Of a DNA stretch of 39,164 nt, positions 18,873 to 29,813 are shown in pieces. The stretch spans positions 1-39,164 of the forward strand of contig JAICKR010000010.1 of assembly GCA_025927835.1 (NCBI GenBank), in the 5' to 3' direction. The notes under the pieces were generated by a model. It was not told the DNA's origin. It was given only the letters and a program-made list of their open reading frames with translations, and did not search any database. Every line of letters starts with the position of its first letter. The stretch's first letter is position 1. This DNA is from Jatrophihabitans sp. (GTDB lineage Bacteria > Actinomycetota > Actinomycetes > Mycobacteriales > Jatrophihabitantaceae). Made by a program: the position numbers and the translations under genes.

Positions 18873-18892
18873 GCGCAGCTGTGCGGCTGCGC
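18873..18892. terminator. Hairpin after the diguanylate cyclase gene
   Basis: GCGCAG and CTGCGC pair around an eight-base loop, four bases past the GGDEF stop and about 40 bases upstream of the enolase -10. It has no T-run; it may insulate eno from upstream transcription. Confidence 0.35.
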
Positions 18893-18896
18893 GGCG

Positions 18897-19553
18897 TTAC
18901 GTCCGCGGCGGCGCTGCGGCGCGCGCGACGCGGTTGCGCCCGTCGCTCTTGGCGGCGTAGAGCGCGCGGTCGGCCGCGCGGAGCAGCTCGGCAAGCTCGG
19001 CGCCGTCGTGCGGCGCGCAAGCGACCCCGATCGAGACCGAGATCGGCAACGCGGGCACCGGATCCGGCACGCAACCGGCGAAACTCATCCGGGCGACTGC
19101 GGCCCGCAGCCGCTCGGCGACGGCGAGCGCCGCGGCCTCGCCCGCCCCGGGCAGCACGACGACGAACTCCTCCCCGCCGAAGCGGCCCACCCGGTCGGCG
19201 CTGCGGAGGTTCGCGGTGAGCGTGCGCCCGACCCGGCGCAGCACCGCGTCGCCGGCGAGGTGCCCGTGGCGGTCGTTGACCAGCTTGAACCGGTCGATGT
19301 CCACGACCAGCACCGCGCTCGGCTGCTCGCCGCGATCGCCGCGTTCGAGCGCGCGGCGGGCCACCTGCTCCCAGGCGCGGGCGTTGAGCAGGCCGGTCTT
19401 CGCGTCCGTCGTCGCCGCGGCGACGAGCTCGCGGACCGGCGTGCTGCGCCGTAGCGCGAGCAGCGGCACCAGCACCAGCAGGCCGCCGGTCGCGACGTCG
19501 CGCAGCCTGCGGGCCCGCTCCGGGAACGGACCGGACTGCTCTGCGACGGGCAT
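18897..19553 (-). CDS. Diguanylate cyclase (GGDEF domain)
   Basis: A 218-residue protein with a short N-terminus, one weak membrane segment (about 22-35, TGGLLVLVPLLALR) and a GGDEF domain. TDAKTGLLNARAWE opens the domain, VDIDRFKLVNDRHGH holds the metal-binding Asp, and GGEEF at 126-130 is the active-site variant. RSAD at 117-120, five residues earlier, is the inhibitory c-di-GMP site, so feedback control is likely. The ATG at 19553 has GGGAGG at good spacing; an earlier ATG at 19631 would add a basic stretch. No sensor domain. It is the only c-di-GMP gene in view. Confidence 0.9.
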   Translation of the reverse strand: MPVAEQSGPFPERARRLRDVATGGLLVLVPLLALRRSTPVRELVAAATTDAKTGLLNARAWEQVARRALERGDRGEQPSAVLVVDIDRFKLVNDRHGHLAGDAVLRRVGRTLTANLRSADRVGRFGGEEFVVVLPGAGEAAALAVAERLRAAVARMSFAGCVPDPVPALPISVSIGVACAPHDGAELAELLRAADRALYAAKSDGRNRVARAAAPPRT

Positions 19554-19718
19554 CGCGGCCTCCCTCGTGCCGAGCCTCGCATCGTAGCCACGGGCAGCGC
19601 GCACCGCGAATGCACGACGGCGCCGAAACATGGGGCATTGAGGGCGGATCAGGGGTGTCTCGGGCGCGAGATCGGGTGCCGATCTGAGGGGGCGCGAAGA
19701 CCGGATGTTCCCGTCCGG

Positions 19719-19746
19719 TTGCGGCGCGACTACGCACCGTTATGCT
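19719..19746 (+). promoter_or_regulatory. Candidate promoter for the C-loop hairpin RNA
   Basis: TTGCGG (19719-19724), 16 bases, then TATGCT (19741-19746). The predicted start near 19753 coincides with the first base of the hairpin stem. Confidence 0.4.
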
Positions 19747-19752
19747 GGGTGA

Positions 19753-19795
19753 GTCCCAGGTGGTAGCTCCCCCCGTGCTACCGGCTGGGACTTTT
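19753..19795 (+). ncRNA. Small hairpin RNA candidate with six-C loop and T-tail
   Basis: GTCCCAG (19753-19759) pairs with CTGGGAC (19785-19791), and inside it GGTAGC (19762-19767) pairs with GCTACC (19777-19782), leaving a nine-base loop with six consecutive C. TTTT follows. With a promoter-like sequence directly upstream this could be a self-terminating RNA of about 43 bases. The C-rich loop recalls one hairpin of the actinobacterial 6C RNA, though the usual second hairpin is not seen. It could instead simply end mazG transcription from the other side. Confidence 0.45.
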
Positions 19796-20433
19796 CATGT
19801 CCCCGCTGCCGGCCGTTCGCCCTCGCGGGCCACGATCGCGTCCCGGTAGCCGCGCGCAGTGCGGCGCAGCGCCGCCTCCGGATCGATCCCGGCCGCCACC
19901 GCCTCCGCGACCAGGGCCATCAGCCGGGCCCCGTACTCGTCCGCAGCGGGCACCGGCACGTCGAGATCGGCGCGCCGCGCGCGCGACACGAGCTTGGCGG
20001 CGAGCGCGAGCGCGGGCTGGTTCATCGGCACGCCGTCGACCGCGGACGTGCGGCCCTTCTCCGCGGCCTTGTGCCGCTCCCAGGTCTCGTTCAGCTCGTC
20101 CGCGCTGCCGACGGCGGCGCCGGCGAACACGTGCGGGTGGCGGCGCACGAGCTTCTCCACGAGGTCGGCGGCGACGTCCTCGATGCCGAACGCCTCACCC
20201 GGAGGCAGCTCCTGGGTGAGGCGGGCGTGGAAGAGCACCTGCAGCAGCAGGTCGCCCAGCTCCTCGCGCAGCAGCGCGAGATCACCGGTCTCGATGGCCT
20301 CGAGCACCTCGTAGGCCTCTTCGAGCAGGTAGCGGGTCAGCGACTCGTGTGTCTGCTCGGCGTCCCACGGGCAGCCGCCCGGTGAGCGCAGCCGGTCCAT
20401 GACCTCGACCGCGCGCTCGAGCGGAGACGTCAT
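19795..20433 (-). CDS. mazG: MazG nucleoside triphosphate pyrophosphohydrolase
   Basis: A 212-residue MazG protein that hydrolyses (d)NTPs to monophosphates and clears oxidised or excess nucleotides. LRSPGGCPWDAEQTHESLTRYLLEEAYEVLEAIETGD and REELGDLLLQVLFHARL carry the EExxE and ExxD metal-binding helices of the all-alpha fold, and the C-terminus has KLVRRHPHVF and the WERHKAAEK segment of full MazG. The ATG at 20433 overlaps the stop of the upstream lipoprotein gene (ATGA). The order mfd, SurA-like, mazG, eno is common in actinobacteria. Confidence 0.93.
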   Translation of the reverse strand: MTSPLERAVEVMDRLRSPGGCPWDAEQTHESLTRYLLEEAYEVLEAIETGDLALLREELGDLLLQVLFHARLTQELPPGEAFGIEDVAADLVEKLVRRHPHVFAGAAVGSADELNETWERHKAAEKGRTSAVDGVPMNQPALALAAKLVSRARRADLDVPVPAADEYGARLMALVAEAVAAGIDPEAALRRTARGYRDAIVAREGERPAAGT

Positions 20434-21038
20434 TTCGTGCCGGGCAGGGCCTGCTGCTGGGGTACGACGCTCAGGAAGGACGGCACGGGCGGCGCGCTGT
20501 CGAAGGAGAACTTCTTCTTGTTCCACGAGCCGTAGCGCGGGTTCACGCTGACCGGGAAGTCGAGCGAGGTCAGGATCTTGTTGATGTCGGTGCCCGCCTG
20601 CGCCTGTTGCTGGAGCAGGTTGCCGAGTTCACGCACCCGCAGCACGATGCGGTAGAAGCTCTCCGGGTAGCCCTTCAGCCCGAGGCTCTCGGCCTCCGCG
20701 GTGGGCGTCTTGCCGGCCAGGGTGGCGTTCATGCGCGCGTCGAGCTGCGTCGAGGTGAACTTCTCGAAGCGCGGGACGTGGTGGACGAGATCGAGACCCA
20801 GCTGCTCGTTGATCAGCTCGCTGACCACGAACGAACGGGGCGGGATGCTGATCACACTGCCGGTGTTCGACTGTTCCTGCACCGGCTGCGCCGCGGGCGT
20901 CACGTAGTCGTTCACGTCGCTCTCGGTCACGCGGTGCCCGTCGATGACGACGGCCGTGCCGACGTTGGTCTTGCAGGCCGCCAGCCCGGCGACGGCGAGC
21001 ACGGCGGCCACGGCTGCGGACGTCCTGCGAAACCTCAC
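20430..21038 (-). CDS. SurA-N-like lipoprotein
   Basis: A 202-residue lipoprotein: basic start MRFRRT, hydrophobic stretch, lipobox GLAAC with Cys22. The mature part begins TNVGTAVVIDGHRVTESDVNDYV, the pattern of SurA/PrsA N-terminal chaperone domains, and continues helical (DARMNATLAGKTPTAEAESLG). There is no peptidyl-prolyl isomerase domain; the C-terminus NPRYGSWNKKKFSFD is typical of actinobacterial relatives placed between mfd and mazG. It probably assists folding outside the membrane. GTG start, 13 bases after the mfd stop. Confidence 0.85.
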   Translation of the reverse strand: MRFRRTSAAVAAVLAVAGLAACKTNVGTAVVIDGHRVTESDVNDYVTPAAQPVQEQSNTGSVISIPPRSFVVSELINEQLGLDLVHHVPRFEKFTSTQLDARMNATLAGKTPTAEAESLGLKGYPESFYRIVLRVRELGNLLQQQAQAGTDINKILTSLDFPVSVNPRYGSWNKKKFSFDSAPPVPSFLSVVPQQQALPGTK

Positions 21039-21051
21039 GCCGCACAGAATC

Positions 21052-24000
21052 TCATGCACGCGACGGCGCCGTCGCAACGGCCTCCAGCACCTGCGCGCAC
21101 CACTGCAACAGGGCCACGTCGCGCAGCGGGCCGTCCGGACCCTTCGGCCGCGGCACGGACATCGTCGACACGCCCGTCTTGTAGTGCGCACGGTCGTAGA
21201 GCCGCTGTAGCCGCAGCTGCGCCGATTCAGGGAGCTCGATCGGTGAGAACCGTACGAGGTTGCCCTGCGCCGACACCTCGGTCAGCCCGTAACGGCGCGC
21301 CAGCACCTTGAACCGGGCGACCGAGAGCAGGTTTTCAACCTGCGCCGGGATCGGTCCGAAGCGGTCGACCAACTCGGCCCGCACCTCGTCGACGGCCTCG
21401 TCGGTCGCGGCGCCGGCGAGCGCGCGGTAGGCCTCGAGCCGCAGCCGCTCACCGGGCAGGTAGTCGACGGGCAGGTTGGCGTCGATCGGCAGGTCGACCT
21501 TGACGTCCTGGAACTCCTCAGGACGTGCCTCGCCGCTGGGAGACCGGAAGTCGGCAACAGCTTCTGCCACGAGGCGCACGTAGAGGTCGAAGCCGACGCC
21601 GGCGATGTGCCCGGACTGCTCGCCGCCCAGCAGGTTCCCGGACCCGCGGATCTCCAGGTCCTTGAGCGCGACGGCCATGCCGGCGCCTATCTCGGTGTGC
21701 TGCGCGATCGTCGACAGCCGGTCGTACGCGGTCTCGGTGAGCGGCCGCTCCGGCGGGTAGGTGAAGTACGCGTACCCGCGCTCGCGGCCCCGGCCGACCC
21801 GGCCGCGTAGCTGGTGCAGCTGCGAGAGCCCGAACATGTCGGCGCGGTCGACGATCAGCGTGTTCGCGTTCGGGATGTCCAGCCCCGACTCGACGATCGT
21901 CGTAGCCACGAGCACGTCGTACTGCTTCTCCCAGAAGCCGATCATGATCTGTTCGAGCGCGGCCTCGGGCATCTGGCCGTGCGCCACCGCGATGCGCGCC
22001 TCGGGCACGATCTCGGCGAGCCGCGCAGCCGCGCGGTTGATCGACTCGACCCGGTTGTGGATGTAGAACACCTGCCCGTCGCGGAGCAGTTCGCGCCGGA
22101 TCGCGGCGCCGATCTGGCGCGCGTCGTAAGTGCCGACGAAGGTGAGGATCGGGTGCCGCTCCTCGGGCGGAGTGAGGATCGTGGTCATCTCGCGGATGCC
22201 GGTCAGCGACATCTCCAGCGTGCGCGGGATCGGTGTGGCCGACATGGTCAGCACGTCGACCGCGGTGCGCAGCCCCTTGAGGTACTCCTTGTGCTCGACG
22301 CCGAAGCGCTGCTCCTCGTCGACGATCACCAGGCCGAGGTCCTTGAACCGGACGGTCTGCTGAAGCAGCCGGTGCGTGCCGATCACGATGTCGATCGAGC
22401 CGTTGACGATGCCGTCGGTGACGGTCTCGACCTCGGACGACGGCGTGAACCGCGACAGCTCCTTGATCGTCACCGGGAACTGCGCCATGCGTTGGCCGAA
22501 CGTCTGGATGTGCTGGTGCGCGAGCAGAGTCGTAGGGACGAGCACCGCGACCTGCTTGCCGTCCTGCACCGCCTTGAACGCGGCCCGCACCGCGACCTCG
22601 GTCTTGCCGTAGCCGACGTCCCCGCAGATCACCCGGTCCATCGGCACCGGCTTCTGCATGTCGTCCTTGACCTCGTCGATCGCGGCGAGCTGGTCGGGTG
22701 TCTCGACGTAGGCGAACGCGTCCTCGAGCTCGCGCTGCCAGGGCGTGTCCGGGCCGAACGCGTAGCCCTCGGTGGCCATCCGCGCGCTGTAGAGCCGGAT
22801 GAGCTGCGCGGCGATCTCCTTGACCGCCTTGCGCGCCCGGCCCTTCGTCTTCGCCCAGTCGGCGCCACCGAGCCGGGACAGCGACGGCGACTCGCCACCC
22901 ACGTACTTGGTCACCTGGTCGAGCGAATCGGTCGGGACGAACAGCCGGTCGCCGGGCTGGCCACGCTTGGACGGCGCGTACTCGATGATCAGGTACTCCC
23001 GCTCACCGCCGTTGACTGTGCGTCGCACCATCTCGACGTACTTGCCGACGCCGTGCTGCTCGTGCACCACGAAGTCGCCGGCCTTGAGCTGGATCGGGTC
23101 GATCGCGTTGCGTCGCCGCGACGGCAACCGGCTCTTGTCGAGGGTGAGCGAGCCGCGTTGCCCGGTGAGATCGGCCTCGGTGAGGAAGGCGATCTGCAGC
23201 GCGGGCGCGACGAGCCCGGCGCCGAGGCGTCCCGTCGTCACGTCGACCACTCCTGCTTCGACCTGTGCGTCGCTGACCAGCCGCGCCGGGATGTCGGCGC
23301 CGGTCAGCCGCTCGACGGCACGCTGCGCCGAGCCGTGCCCGTCGAAGACGAGCGCGATGCGCCAGCCCTCGCGCGTCCAGGTCTTCAGGTCGGTCATCGC
23401 GGCCTCGGTGTCGCCGCGATAGCTGGGCGCCTCGGCGAACGCGCTCGCTGTGGCGTCCGGGTCGGTGAGGGCGCTGATGCCCCACCACGCCAGGCCGAGT
23501 CGGCGCGCGTCGTCCTCGACGTCGGCGAGCTCGCGCAGCGAGGCCGCGCCGAGGTCGACCGGTGCGCGGCCGCCGCCGGCGGCCACCGCCCACGACGCGT
23601 CGAGGAACTCCTGCGACGTGCGGACGAGGTCGGCGGCACGGGCGCGCACCCGCTCCGGGTCGCAGAGCACGACGTGTGCGCCCGCGGGCAGCTCGTGCAG
23701 CACCAGGGTGAGCTCGTCGACGAGGATCGGGGCGAGCGCCTCCATGCCCTCGACCGCGTCACCGCGGCTGATCGGGTCGAGCAGCTCGCCGAGCTCCGGA
23801 TGTTCGCCGAGCAGCTTGCCGGCCCGCGCCTGTACGTCGCCGGTCAGCAGCAGCTCACGGCACGGCGGTGCCCACAGTCCGTGCTCGGCGACTCGTGTCG
23901 CTTCTTCGCTGTCGCGAAAGGAGAGTGAGCGTTGGTCGGCGACCTTGAAGTAGCGGATCTCCTCGATCTCGTCGCCCCAGAACTCGACCCGCAGCGGGTG

Positions 24001-24585
24001 CTCCTCCGTCGGCGGGAAGACGTCGAGGATGCCGCCGCGCACCGCGAAGTCGCCGCGCTTCTCGACGAGTTCGGTGCGCGCATAGCCCGCCGCGACGAGG
24101 TCGGTGACGATGTCGCTGAGTTCGCGCCCGTCGTCGCCGGCGTGCAGCTCGACCGGGACGAGCTCGCCGAGCCGCGGCACCTGGGGCTGCAGCACCGCGC
24201 GCACCGGCGCGACGACGACCGACAGCGGCCCGGCGGTCGGGTCGTCGGGCGCGGGGTGGGTCAGCCGGCGCAGCACCGCGAGCCGCTGCCCCACCGTGTC
24301 GGCGCGCGGCGAGAGCCGCTCGTGCGGCAGGGTCTCCCAGCCGGGGTAGAGCGCGATCGTGTCGGGCGGCAGCAGGCAGCGCAGCGCGGCAACGAGGTCC
24401 TCGGCCTCGCGGCCGCTGCTCGTCACCGCAAGCACGGTGCGCCCGGTCCGGGCCGCCGTCGCGATGGCGAACGGCTGCAGGCCGGCCGGTCCGCTGATCG
24501 TCAGGCTGGCCGCGTCGATCGATTCGGCGACGACGGCGAGCGCCGGGTCGGCCCCGGCGGGGGTGAGCAGGGCGGACAGGGACAC
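21052..24585 (-). CDS. mfd: Transcription-repair coupling factor Mfd
   Basis: An 1177-residue translocase that removes RNA polymerase stalled at DNA lesions and recruits UvrA. Order: UvrB-like N-terminal module (about 10-350), the CarD-like RNA-polymerase interaction domain ([21 protein letters not shown], about 500), helicase core with Walker [31 protein letters not shown] in place of a DEAD box, SATPIPRTL, the [16 protein letters not shown] motif, and the C-terminal TRCF domain. The length fits the family. GTG start with AAAGG eight bases upstream. It heads the gene series mfd, SurA-like, mazG. Confidence 0.98.
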   Translation of the reverse strand: MSLSALLTPAGADPALAVVAESIDAASLTISGPAGLQPFAIATAARTGRTVLAVTSSGREAEDLVAALRCLLPPDTIALYPGWETLPHERLSPRADTVGQRLAVLRRLTHPAPDDPTAGPLSVVVAPVRAVLQPQVPRLGELVPVELHAGDDGRELSDIVTDLVAAGYARTELVEKRGDFAVRGGILDVFPPTEEHPLRVEFWGDEIEEIRYFKVADQRSLSFRDSEEATRVAEHGLWAPPCRELLLTGDVQARAGKLLGEHPELGELLDPISRGDAVEGMEALAPILVDELTLVLHELPAGAHVVLCDPERVRARAADLVRTSQEFLDASWAVAAGGGRAPVDLGAASLRELADVEDDARRLGLAWWGISALTDPDATASAFAEAPSYRGDTEAAMTDLKTWTREGWRIALVFDGHGSAQRAVERLTGADIPARLVSDAQVEAGVVDVTTGRLGAGLVAPALQIAFLTEADLTGQRGSLTLDKSRLPSRRRNAIDPIQLKAGDFVVHEQHGVGKYVEMVRRTVNGGEREYLIIEYAPSKRGQPGDRLFVPTDSLDQVTKYVGGESPSLSRLGGADWAKTKGRARKAVKEIAAQLIRLYSARMATEGYAFGPDTPWQRELEDAFAYVETPDQLAAIDEVKDDMQKPVPMDRVICGDVGYGKTEVAVRAAFKAVQDGKQVAVLVPTTLLAHQHIQTFGQRMAQFPVTIKELSRFTPSSEVETVTDGIVNGSIDIVIGTHRLLQQTVRFKDLGLVIVDEEQRFGVEHKEYLKGLRTAVDVLTMSATPIPRTLEMSLTGIREMTTILTPPEERHPILTFVGTYDARQIGAAIRRELLRDGQVFYIHNRVESINRAAARLAEIVPEARIAVAHGQMPEAALEQIMIGFWEKQYDVLVATTIVESGLDIPNANTLIVDRADMFGLSQLHQLRGRVGRGRERGYAYFTYPPERPLTETAYDRLSTIAQHTEIGAGMAVALKDLEIRGSGNLLGGEQSGHIAGVGFDLYVRLVAEAVADFRSPSGEARPEEFQDVKVDLPIDANLPVDYLPGERLRLEAYRALAGAATDEAVDEVRAELVDRFGPIPAQVENLLSVARFKVLARRYGLTEVSAQGNLVRFSPIELPESAQLRLQRLYDRAHYKTGVSTMSVPRPKGPDGPLRDVALLQWCAQVLEAVATAPSRA

Positions 24586-24666
24586 GGGCGGGACCTTTCG
24601 CGCAGCACAAACGTCCCCACACCGCGGACGGGGAGGGGTTGGTCTCAGCGTACGCAGGCCCTACGA

Positions 24667-24723
24667 CATGAGTTGTCCGCCCCACCCCGGCCGGTGGGCC
24701 GGGACAGGGCGGACAACGTCATG
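24667..24723. terminator. Long hairpin between the surface protein gene and mfd
   Basis: GTTGTCCGCCC (24672-24682) pairs perfectly with GGGCGGACAAC (24707-24717); inside, CCCGGCC pairs with GGCCGGG around a GGTG loop, and CATGA/TCATG extends the base past one bulged G. No T-run follows in either direction. It lies downstream of the surface protein gene, so termination is the simplest role. Confidence 0.5.
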
Positions 24724-24734
24724 CTGCGATCCGT

Positions 24735-24778
24735 ACATTCCGTGCCAGGCCGGCGTCAAGGCGCCTGGCACCGAATGT
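24735..24778. terminator. Second hairpin, 16-base arms with one mismatch
   Basis: The arms 24735-24750 and 24763-24778 pair at 15 of 16 positions around a 12-base loop. It begins six bases after the surface protein stop and is probably its primary terminator, with the hairpin at 24667 as a second. Confidence 0.5.
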
Positions 24779-24783
24779 GGCGA

Positions 24784-25839
24784 TCAGTGCGTGCGGCGGT
24801 ACCGCTCCTTGGCCCCGAAGATCAGGCCACCGCCCAAAATCACCAGCAGGAAGGCCCAGCCGAGCTGGCTGTCGACCGGCCCGGCGCCGGTGTTGGCCAC
24901 CGGCTCCTGCGAGTGCGTCGGGGTGGCACTGGTCGGGCTCGGGGTCGGGGTCGGGGTCGGGGTTTCCGTGGTCGGCATCGGCGTCGGGGTGGTCTCGTGC
25001 GCCGGGTCGTCGATGTAGTCGATCTCCTGTCCGGAGGCCGCCGCCGGGATCGTGTAGTGGAAGACCGGGTCCGCGGGCAGGTCGAAGCCGGCCGGCGCCG
25101 CGGTCTCGGTGACGGTGCACGGCGTGCCTTCGGGACCGGCGATCGCGATGATGCCGCTGGCCGACGTGCCGCTGGCGACGTAGGCGCCGGAGCTGAAGGA
25201 CGTGGTCCCGCTGAGTCCGGAGATCACGACTGGCGGCACCGTCTCGGCACCCGTGTCACATGAGACGTCGAAGCTCGCGCCCGCCAGTGGCGTGTGCGAA
25301 CCGTCGCCCGCCGCCTCCTTGATGATCCGCAGGTCCCCGCCGATGAAGAAGCACGCCGGGTTCGCCTTGCGGTTCGACGCCTGCGACGCCGACGGGGACT
25401 GCGTGGTCTTCGCGTAGTTGCAGTACTGCGCGCCGATCGGGGCGCCCGCCGGGATCACCAGGTTGAAGCTGAGCAGGAAGGATGCGTTGTTCGGGACGAA
25501 GGACACCGTGTACTTGATCGACGCGACGTCGTTGATGAACACACAGTCGGTGATCGCGAAGGTGCCGCCCACATCGGTGGGGTCGACCGGGTAGTTGATC
25601 TCGAACGTCACGGTTCCCCCGGGCTCGAGGTCGCCGGCGACGAGCCGCTTCGTCGTGTTCTCGGAACCAGGGGTGGTCTTCGTCCCCTCGCAGCTTGCGA
25701 CGCCGATCTCCTGGGTCACGGTCGGGTCCCCAGGTGCGGCACCGGCCGGGGCCGAGGAGAACATCAGCGGCACTGCGATGGACGTCAGCGCCGCAGCAGC
25801 CGAGACGGCAAGAATTCGTCGAACCGATTTTCCGAGCAC
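24784..25839 (-). CDS. Sortase-anchored surface protein with prealbumin-like (SpaA/CnaB) domain
   Basis: A 351-residue secreted wall protein. The signal peptide is about residues 1-35 (ending SAPAGAA). A first beta domain with several cysteines (CEGTKT, TDCVFI, YCNYAK, ACFFIGG) spans about 40-165. A prealbumin-like domain follows (LRIIKEAAGDG...LAGASFDV...CTVTETAAPAGFDLP), with the Lys and Glu expected for an intramolecular isopeptide bond. Then a Pro-Thr stalk, VANTG at 314-318 as a sortase signal variant close to the LAxTG type used by class E sortases, a membrane helix and a basic tail. No sortase gene is nearby. GTG start. Probably a surface adhesin or pilin-like subunit. Confidence 0.88.
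   Translation of the reverse strand: MLGKSVRRILAVSAAAALTSIAVPLMFSSAPAGAAPGDPTVTQEIGVASCEGTKTTPGSENTTKRLVAGDLEPGGTVTFEINYPVDPTDVGGTFAITDCVFINDVASIKYTVSFVPNNASFLLSFNLVIPAGAPIGAQYCNYAKTTQSPSASQASNRKANPACFFIGGDLRIIKEAAGDGSHTPLAGASFDVSCDTGAETVPPVVISGLSGTTSFSSGAYVASGTSASGIIAIAGPEGTPCTVTETAAPAGFDLPADPVFHYTIPAAASGQEIDYIDDPAHETTPTPMPTTETPTPTPTPSPTSATPTHSQEPVANTGAGPVDSQLGWAFLLVILGGGLIFGAKERYRRTH
24941..24962 (+). repeat. GGGGTC hexanucleotide repeat / G-quadruplex motif
   Basis: Four GGGG runs separated by TC, on the strand opposite the coding strand, inside the Pro-Thr stalk of the surface protein. The six-base period equals two codons, so copy-number changes would alter stalk length without a frameshift. 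Confidence 0.7.
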
Positions 25840-25987
25840 TGTTTGACCCCGCTCTGATCATTGCCCGAAACGATCGGTTCCGGGGCATGGCACATAACCT
25901 GCAGCCCCCCAGCCGCCTTATGCGCCGGTTGCCCGACTCCGTAGTTATAGCGGCAACGCACGTCCACCGAACAGCGGTGGCACAGAT

Positions 25988-26956
25988 TCACCGGGTTGCG
26001 CGCTCGAAGCGCCACGCGTCCTCGACCATCGAGTCGAGGTCGCGGGTCGGCCGCCAGCTGAGCAACTCCGCGGCCTTAGCGTTCGAGGCGATGAGCACGG
26101 CGACGTCCCCGGCGCGGCGCTCGGACTCGACGACGGGCACCTCGTTGCCGGTCACGTACTTGACCGCGTCGAGCACCTCGCGCACGGTGTGCCCGCTGCC
26201 GCTGCCCAGGTTCACGACGTGGTGCGTGCCGGGTACGGCCGCCGCGACGGCGCGCAGGTGCGCGTCGGCGAGATCGACGACGTGGATGTAGTCGCGGACG
26301 CAGGTGCCGTCCTTCGTCGGGTAGTCGGTGCCGAACAGCGGCAGCGCGGACCCGCTGCCCGCAGCGGCGCGCAGCGCGTTCGGGATGAGGTGCGTCTCGC
26401 TGGCGTGCCGCTCGCCGTAGCTGCGGCCGTCCGCACCGTGCAGCGCACCGGCCACGTTGAAGAAGCGCAGGCTCACCGCCGCCATGCCGTACGAGCGTGC
26501 GTAGTCGGCCAGCGCGAGATCGACGGCCAGCTTCGTCGACCCGTACGGGCTGTTGGGACGGGTCGGGGCATCCTCCTTGATCGGCTGCTCCTCCGGCTGG
26601 CCGTACGTCGCCGCCGTGGAGGAGAACACGATGCGCTCGACCCCGGCCGTGCGCAGCGAGTCGAGCAGCGTCACCGTGCCGTACACGTTGTTGCGCCAGT
26701 ACTTGGCGGGGTTCGAGCTCGACTCGCCGACCAGCGAGCTCGCGGCCAGGTGCATGACGGCGTCGACGCCCCAGCCGGGCAGCACCGGGTCGAGTTCGGT
26801 GATGGGCAGCTGGTGGAACTGCGCGCCCGCGGGTACCGCGTCGGCGTGCCCGGTGGACAGGTCGTCGACGACGACGACCTCGTGTCCCTCGGCCAGCAGC
26901 CGCGCCGCGACCACGCTGCCGATGTAGCCCGCACCGCCGGTGACCAGTAGCCGCAT
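25988..26956 (-). CDS. galE: UDP-glucose 4-epimerase
   Basis: A 322-residue extended SDR that interconverts UDP-glucose and UDP-galactose. [10 protein letters not shown] near the N-terminus binds [26 protein letters not shown] is the GalE pattern, the catalytic Ser-Tyr-Lys are in FSSTAATYG and SPYGSTK, and [25 protein letters not shown] is a strong GalE signature. The C-terminus W-R-P-T-RDL is also typical. It probably supplies galactose for cell-envelope sugars. It is divergent from ppc with only 28 bases between start codons. Confidence 0.96.
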   Translation of the reverse strand: MRLLVTGGAGYIGSVVAARLLAEGHEVVVVDDLSTGHADAVPAGAQFHQLPITELDPVLPGWGVDAVMHLAASSLVGESSSNPAKYWRNNVYGTVTLLDSLRTAGVERIVFSSTAATYGQPEEQPIKEDAPTRPNSPYGSTKLAVDLALADYARSYGMAAVSLRFFNVAGALHGADGRSYGERHASETHLIPNALRAAAGSGSALPLFGTDYPTKDGTCVRDYIHVVDLADAHLRAVAAAVPGTHHVVNLGSGSGHTVREVLDAVKYVTGNEVPVVESERRAGDVAVLIASNAKAAELLSWRPTRDLDSMVEDAWRFERATR

Positions 26957-26962
26957 GCCACG

Positions 26963-26978
26963 ACGCTACCGGGACAAT
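26963..26978. promoter_or_regulatory. Divergent leaderless promoters of galE and ppc
   Basis: On the minus strand TAGCGT (26968-26963) ends six bases before the galE ATG; on the plus strand GACAAT (26973-26978) ends six bases before the ppc GTG. Both fit -10 elements of leaderless transcripts, and their upstream regions lie inside the opposite gene. Confidence 0.5.
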
Positions 26979-26984
26979 GGATGC

Positions 26985-29747
<2,763 letters not shown>

Positions 29748-29801
29748 CGGTGATGCGACGGTGATGTCCGAAAACCGCCAGACGTTGTCGGAGGGCGGCG
29801 G

Positions 29802-29807
29802 CAGACT
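29802..29807 (+). promoter_or_regulatory. Candidate -10 (CAGACT) for the alkylation-repair operon
   Basis: The hexamer ends six bases before the GTG at 29814, compatible with a leaderless transcript. Confidence 0.35.
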
Positions 29808-29813
29808 CGACGC

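Noticed and set aside
21814-23928. Long plus-strand open frame opposite mfd
   Set aside because: Arg/Asp/Val-rich translation without motifs; the minus strand encodes an intact Mfd.
24941-24962. CRISPR or satellite array
   Set aside because: Only a six-base coding microsatellite; no spacer-repeat pattern here or elsewhere in the window.
25840-25987. Riboswitch upstream of the surface protein gene
   Set aside because: The 148-base gap has a few short inverted repeats and a TATAACT that could be a -10, but no arrangement I could match to a known riboswitch.
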